From CAG-452 sp045531335 (lineage in GTDB: Bacteria > Bacillota > Clostridia > TANB77 > CAG-508): DNA of 14,946 bases. Positions 12,856 to 14,946 of this stretch are shown piece by piece. The stretch is taken from contig JAZSDU010000006.1 of NCBI GenBank assembly GCA_045531335.1, positions 1 to 14,946 on the forward strand, given 5' to 3'. The notes beneath the pieces were generated by a model. It saw only the letters and a program-made list of their open reading frames with translations, was not told the origin of the DNA and did no database searches. The first letter of the stretch is position 1. Every line of letters starts with the position of its first letter. The position numbers and the translations under genes were made by a program.

Positions 12856-12873
12856 AGTCGAATTGTCGAAAAA
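12856..12873 (+). promoter_or_regulatory. Two Spo0A-like boxes at the abrB start point
   Basis: AGTCGAAT (12856-12863) and TTGTCGAAAAA (12863-12873) abut each other. The second contains the full core TGTCGAA. Placed just downstream of the -10, they would let Spo0A-P block abrB transcription, the arrangement known in Bacillus subtilis. Confidence 0.75.
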
Positions 12874-12896
12874 TGTATTTTTAAGGGGGGCATTAT

Positions 12897-13148
12897 ATGA
12901 AGTCAACAGGAATAATCAGAAGAGTAGATGAATTAGGTAGAGTAGTATTGCCAATAGAATTAAGAAACAAATTTGGGATTACTGAAAAAGATCCAATGGA
13001 AATATATGTAGATGGGAATTCAATTATATTAAAAAAATATGAACCAAATTGTATATTCTGCGGGAATTCAAAAAAATTAATAGATTTTGAAGGTAAAGTA
13101 GTTTGCCAAAAATGTGCTGAAAAAATATCTAATTTAAAAGCTGAATAA
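12897..13148 (+). CDS. abrB: AbrB-family transition-state regulator
   Basis: This 83-residue DNA-binding protein has the swapped-hairpin AbrB N-domain: MKSTGIIRRVDELGRVVLPI (1-20) then ELRNKFGIT and MEIYVDGNSIILKKY, nearly identical in pattern to Bacillus AbrB. It should form dimers or tetramers that bind A/T-rich promoters and repress transition-phase genes during growth. The C-terminal part differs from Bacillus: CIFC (Cys52, Cys55) and CQKC (Cys70, Cys73) form a probable four-cysteine zinc site. AAGGGGGG lies about 9 nt before the ATG. The Spo0A-like boxes in the leader fit repression at sporulation onset. The convergent neighbour rsmI matches the Bacillus abrB/yabC arrangement. A SpoVT-like paralogue is less likely because of the short, non-GAF C-terminus. 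Confidence 0.93.
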   Translation: MKSTGIIRRVDELGRVVLPIELRNKFGITEKDPMEIYVDGNSIILKKYEPNCIFCGNSKKLIDFEGKVVCQKCAEKISNLKAE

Positions 13149-13176
13149 AAAAAGGACGTTTTAAACGTCCTTTTTT
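13147..13176. terminator. Bidirectional terminator between abrB and rsmI
   Basis: GGACGTTT/AAACGTCC (13154-13161 and 13163-13170) is extended by A and T runs (13147-13153 and 13171-13176). U-tracts follow on both strands, so it serves both convergent genes. Confidence 0.85.
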
Positions 13177-13184
13177 ATTGTATA

Positions 13185-13305
13185 GGAAAATTTAGCTTTT
13201 ATCTTGACCAAGTTATAAAATTTTCCGTGTACAACAAGGTTAATTTACCTTAATTCGTGCGATTGTAAAGCAATCTGTACATTCGGACTTCGAAATCTTT
13301 GATTT
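13185..13305. other. Intergenic row of short hairpins
   Basis: Four inverted repeats lie in a row between the abrB terminator and rsmI: GGAAAATTT/AAATTTTCC (13185-13193 and 13218-13226), AAGGT/ACCTT (13236-13240 and 13246-13250), GATTG/CAATC (13261-13265 and 13271-13275) and AAATC/GATTT (13293-13297 and 13301-13305). No coding sequence is apparent. It may be the structured 3' end of the rsmI transcript or a decayed repeat element. Confidence 0.35.
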
Positions 13306-13323
13306 TGCTAACGCCCAATTTTC

Positions 13324-14158
13324 TTATTTGTTTAAAAAATATTGATATATCTCATTTTTATTTGTATTTCTATCTTTAGCAATTTTCTTAATTATTTCTT
13401 TTTTATCATAATTTTGATTTTTATAATATTCGAAATGCTCTTCTAAACTTAAATTGCTTAAAACTTTTTGATTTTCTTCTATTTCACTTTCTTTACTACC
13501 TTCTACAACAACTACAAATTCCCCTTTAGGATTTTCTATTTTTTCAAGAATCTCTGATATTTTTCCTCTCAAATATTCTTCGTGTATTTTAGTAAGTTCT
13601 CTTGCTAAAACTATTTTTCTATCTCCAAAAATTTCTTTTATATTTTCAAGCATACTAATTAATTTATGTGGTGCTTCATAAAATATTAAAGTAGATTTTA
13701 TTTTTTTTATTTGTTCCAATTTTTCTTTTCTCTCTTTTTTATTTACAGATAAAAATCCAATAAAAATAAATTCTTTTGTATCTAATCCCGAAGAAATTAA
13801 TGCATTAATAGCAGCACAAGCTCCTGGAATTGGTACTATTTCAATATCTCTTTTTATTGCTTCTTTTACTATTTCTTCGCCTGGGTCAGATATTCCTGGT
13901 GTTCCTGCATCAGAAACAATGGCTATATTTTCTCCTTTTAAAACTTTTTCAATTAATATATTACTTTTTATTTTTTCATTTTGCTTATAATAACTAATTA
14001 AAGGCTTTTTTATTTCTAAATGATTTAGTAATTTTAATGTATGTCTAGTATCTTCAGCTGCAATCAGATCAACTTCTTTTAAAACTTTAATTGCTCTTAA
14101 TGTAATATCTTCTAAATTTCCAATTGGAGTTGCTACTAAATATATTTTTCCGTTTCAT
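13324..14158 (-). CDS. rsmI: 16S rRNA 2'-O-ribose C1402 methyltransferase RsmI, apparent frameshift at codon 2
   Basis: RsmI methylates the 2'-OH of C1402 in the 16S rRNA decoding centre using SAM. The family motifs appear in order: YLVATPIGNLEDITLRA (6-22), AAEDTR, SDAGTPGISDPG (82-93), PGACAAINALISSGL (111-125), GFLSVNKKERK and FYEAPHKL. The ATG at 14158, with AAGGAG 7 nt upstream, is out of frame with this protein by one base. ATGAAACGG should read ATGAACGG to give MNGKIYLVATPIGNL and a normal 277-residue product. No ATG, GTG or TTG lies in frame before the first motif. So there is a one-base insertion in an A run, real or a sequencing error. The rest is intact. The gene follows trmN by 4 nt in one operon. 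Confidence 0.88.
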
Positions 14159-14162
14159 TATT

Positions 14163-14903
14163 TTACTCCTTTTTTCCATATATTTTTAATATTTCACTAG
14201 TGTAAGTTCCATCTTCATTATATACTATTAATGGTTTTTCAACTTTTAAAAATGGTTTTCCACATTTAGTTGCTTTTATTAAAACTAAATTAGGTTCTTT
14301 ATTAATTTTGGGATAAATTAACCTAATATTTTTTGGTTCTAATTTATACTTTCTTAAAGCCTCCATTATATCTATTAATCTATCTGGTCTATGTACCATA
14401 TAAATAGAAGAATTACTTTTTAGTAGATAACTCGCTGTTTTTGCTATATCTTCTATATTACACATTATTTCATGTCGTGAAATTAAATTTGTTCTATCTT
14501 CACTCTTTAAACCCGTGTTTTCCTTTTTATAAGGGGGATTTGTAACTATTACATCAAAACTATTTGCTAGAAATATTTTACTTAAATTTTTTAAGTCTTC
14601 ATTTATTACTTTAAATCTGTTTTCTAACTCATTTAATTCAGATGATCTTTTTGCCATTTCATAAACTTCTTTTTGAATTTCAACACCAATTATTTCTTTT
14701 AAATTAGTTTTACCACATAATAAAATGCTAATAATACCTGTTCCTGTTCCTAAGTCTAATACTTTTGCATTATTTTTTATTTCTTTTGCAAAATCAGACA
14801 GAAGAACACTATCTATTCCAAAGCAAAATCCATTTTTATTTTGGATTATTTTTAATCCTTTGTATTCTAAATCATCTATTCTTTCATTTTCCTTTAATAA
14901 AAT
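14163..14903 (-). CDS. trmN6: TrmN6-like tRNA1(Val) adenine-37 N6-methyltransferase, probable ATT start
   Basis: This SAM-dependent N6-adenine methyltransferase is of the YfiC/YabB family, which modifies A37 of tRNA-Val. The SAM loop VLDLGTGTG (48-56), VEIQKEVYEMA and the catalytic NPPY (122-125) are present. The early segment KENERIDDL...NGFCFGIDSVLLSDF is typical of the family N-terminus. Reading in frame upstream reaches a TAG with no ATG, GTG or TTG in between. The best start is ATT at 14903, with GAGG 7 nt before it, giving 246 residues, the family length. Either ATT is used or an ATG was misread. A standard start only appears at an internal ATG at 14657, after the SAM loop, and is not credible. 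rsmI begins 4 nt after its stop, and its ribosome binding site lies within the last codons here. Confidence 0.85.
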   Translation of the reverse strand: MLLKENERIDDLEYKGLKIIQNKNGFCFGIDSVLLSDFAKEIKNNAKVLDLGTGTGIISILLCGKTNLKEIIGVEIQKEVYEMAKRSSELNELENRFKVINEDLKNLSKIFLANSFDVIVTNPPYKKENTGLKSEDRTNLISRHEIMCNIEDIAKTASYLLKSNSSIYMVHRPDRLIDIMEALRKYKLEPKNIRLIYPKINKEPNLVLIKATKCGKPFLKVEKPLIVYNEDGTYTSEILKIYGKKE

Positions 14904-14946
14904 ATTAATTCCTCTTTTCTATATACAATTATTTTTTATTTTCATA

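Noticed and set aside
13324..13719. Stand-alone 131-residue protein starting at TTG
   Set aside because: The same frame continues upstream without a stop through all N-terminal RsmI motifs, so this is only the C-terminal half of rsmI.
14163..14657. Stand-alone 164-residue methyltransferase
   Set aside because: The SAM-binding loop lies upstream in the same frame, so this is only the C-terminal part of trmN6.

Overview
This window reads as chromosome of a low-G+C, endospore-forming Bacillota, most likely class Clostridia. The signs are the very AT-rich background, consensus Shine-Dalgarno sites, sporulation genes (spoIIR, spmA, spmB), an AbrB-type transition-state regulator with Spo0A-like boxes, and a trmN-rsmI / abrB convergent arrangement like the yabB-yabC-abrB locus I recall from Bacillus. 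The genus cannot be fixed from sequence alone.

Region 1 (1-3260) is accessory. It opens with about 600 bp of very AT-rich, gene-free DNA. A visibly more G+C-rich pair follows: a metallo-beta-lactamase-fold hydrolase (617-1315, minus) diverging from an 83-residue protein (1512-1763). Next come an apparently frameshifted small gene (1850-2079), an excisionase-like HTH gene of 59 codons (2168-2347) translationally coupled to a 112-residue CxxC protein, and a small basic helical protein (2720-2956, minus). The block ends at four 10-bp direct repeats and a complete tRNA-Arg(CCU). About 56 bp upstream of that tRNA is an exact 40-nt 5' half of a second tRNA-Arg(CCU), broken in the anticodon loop. 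This looks like the scar of a site-specific integration event and marks a probable island boundary.

Region 2 (3360-8005) holds a 28-bp perfect inverted repeat that carries a promoter, ttcA-like tRNA thiolation, and then minus-strand genes for UDP-sugar supply: a phosphoglucomutase and a UDPGP-family uridylyltransferase, which would together give Glc-6-P to Glc-1-P to UDP-glucose. An unknown 178-residue protein ends this block.

Region 3 (8195-11144, plus) has spoIIR (sigma-E activation signal), murA (first committed step of peptidoglycan synthesis) and the YycJ/WalJ metallohydrolase. G+C-rich palindromic repeats occur 2 to 21 bp after the stops of four successive genes in regions 2 and 3.

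Region 4 (11145-11623) has no long gene. It holds a good promoter, a 33-codon ORF for a hydrophobic-then-cationic peptide with a strong ribosome binding site, a candidate structured RNA and a perfect palindromic terminator. This is the most promising undescribed locus in the window.

Region 5 (11624-14946) has the spmA-spmB operon (minus), abrB (plus) with two Spo0A-like boxes just after its promoter, and convergent trmN-rsmI (minus). Both of these modification genes have irregular starts: trmN has no ATG/GTG/TTG, and rsmI has a one-base frameshift at codon 2. Together with the broken small gene in region 1, this suggests either homopolymer sequencing errors or real decay.
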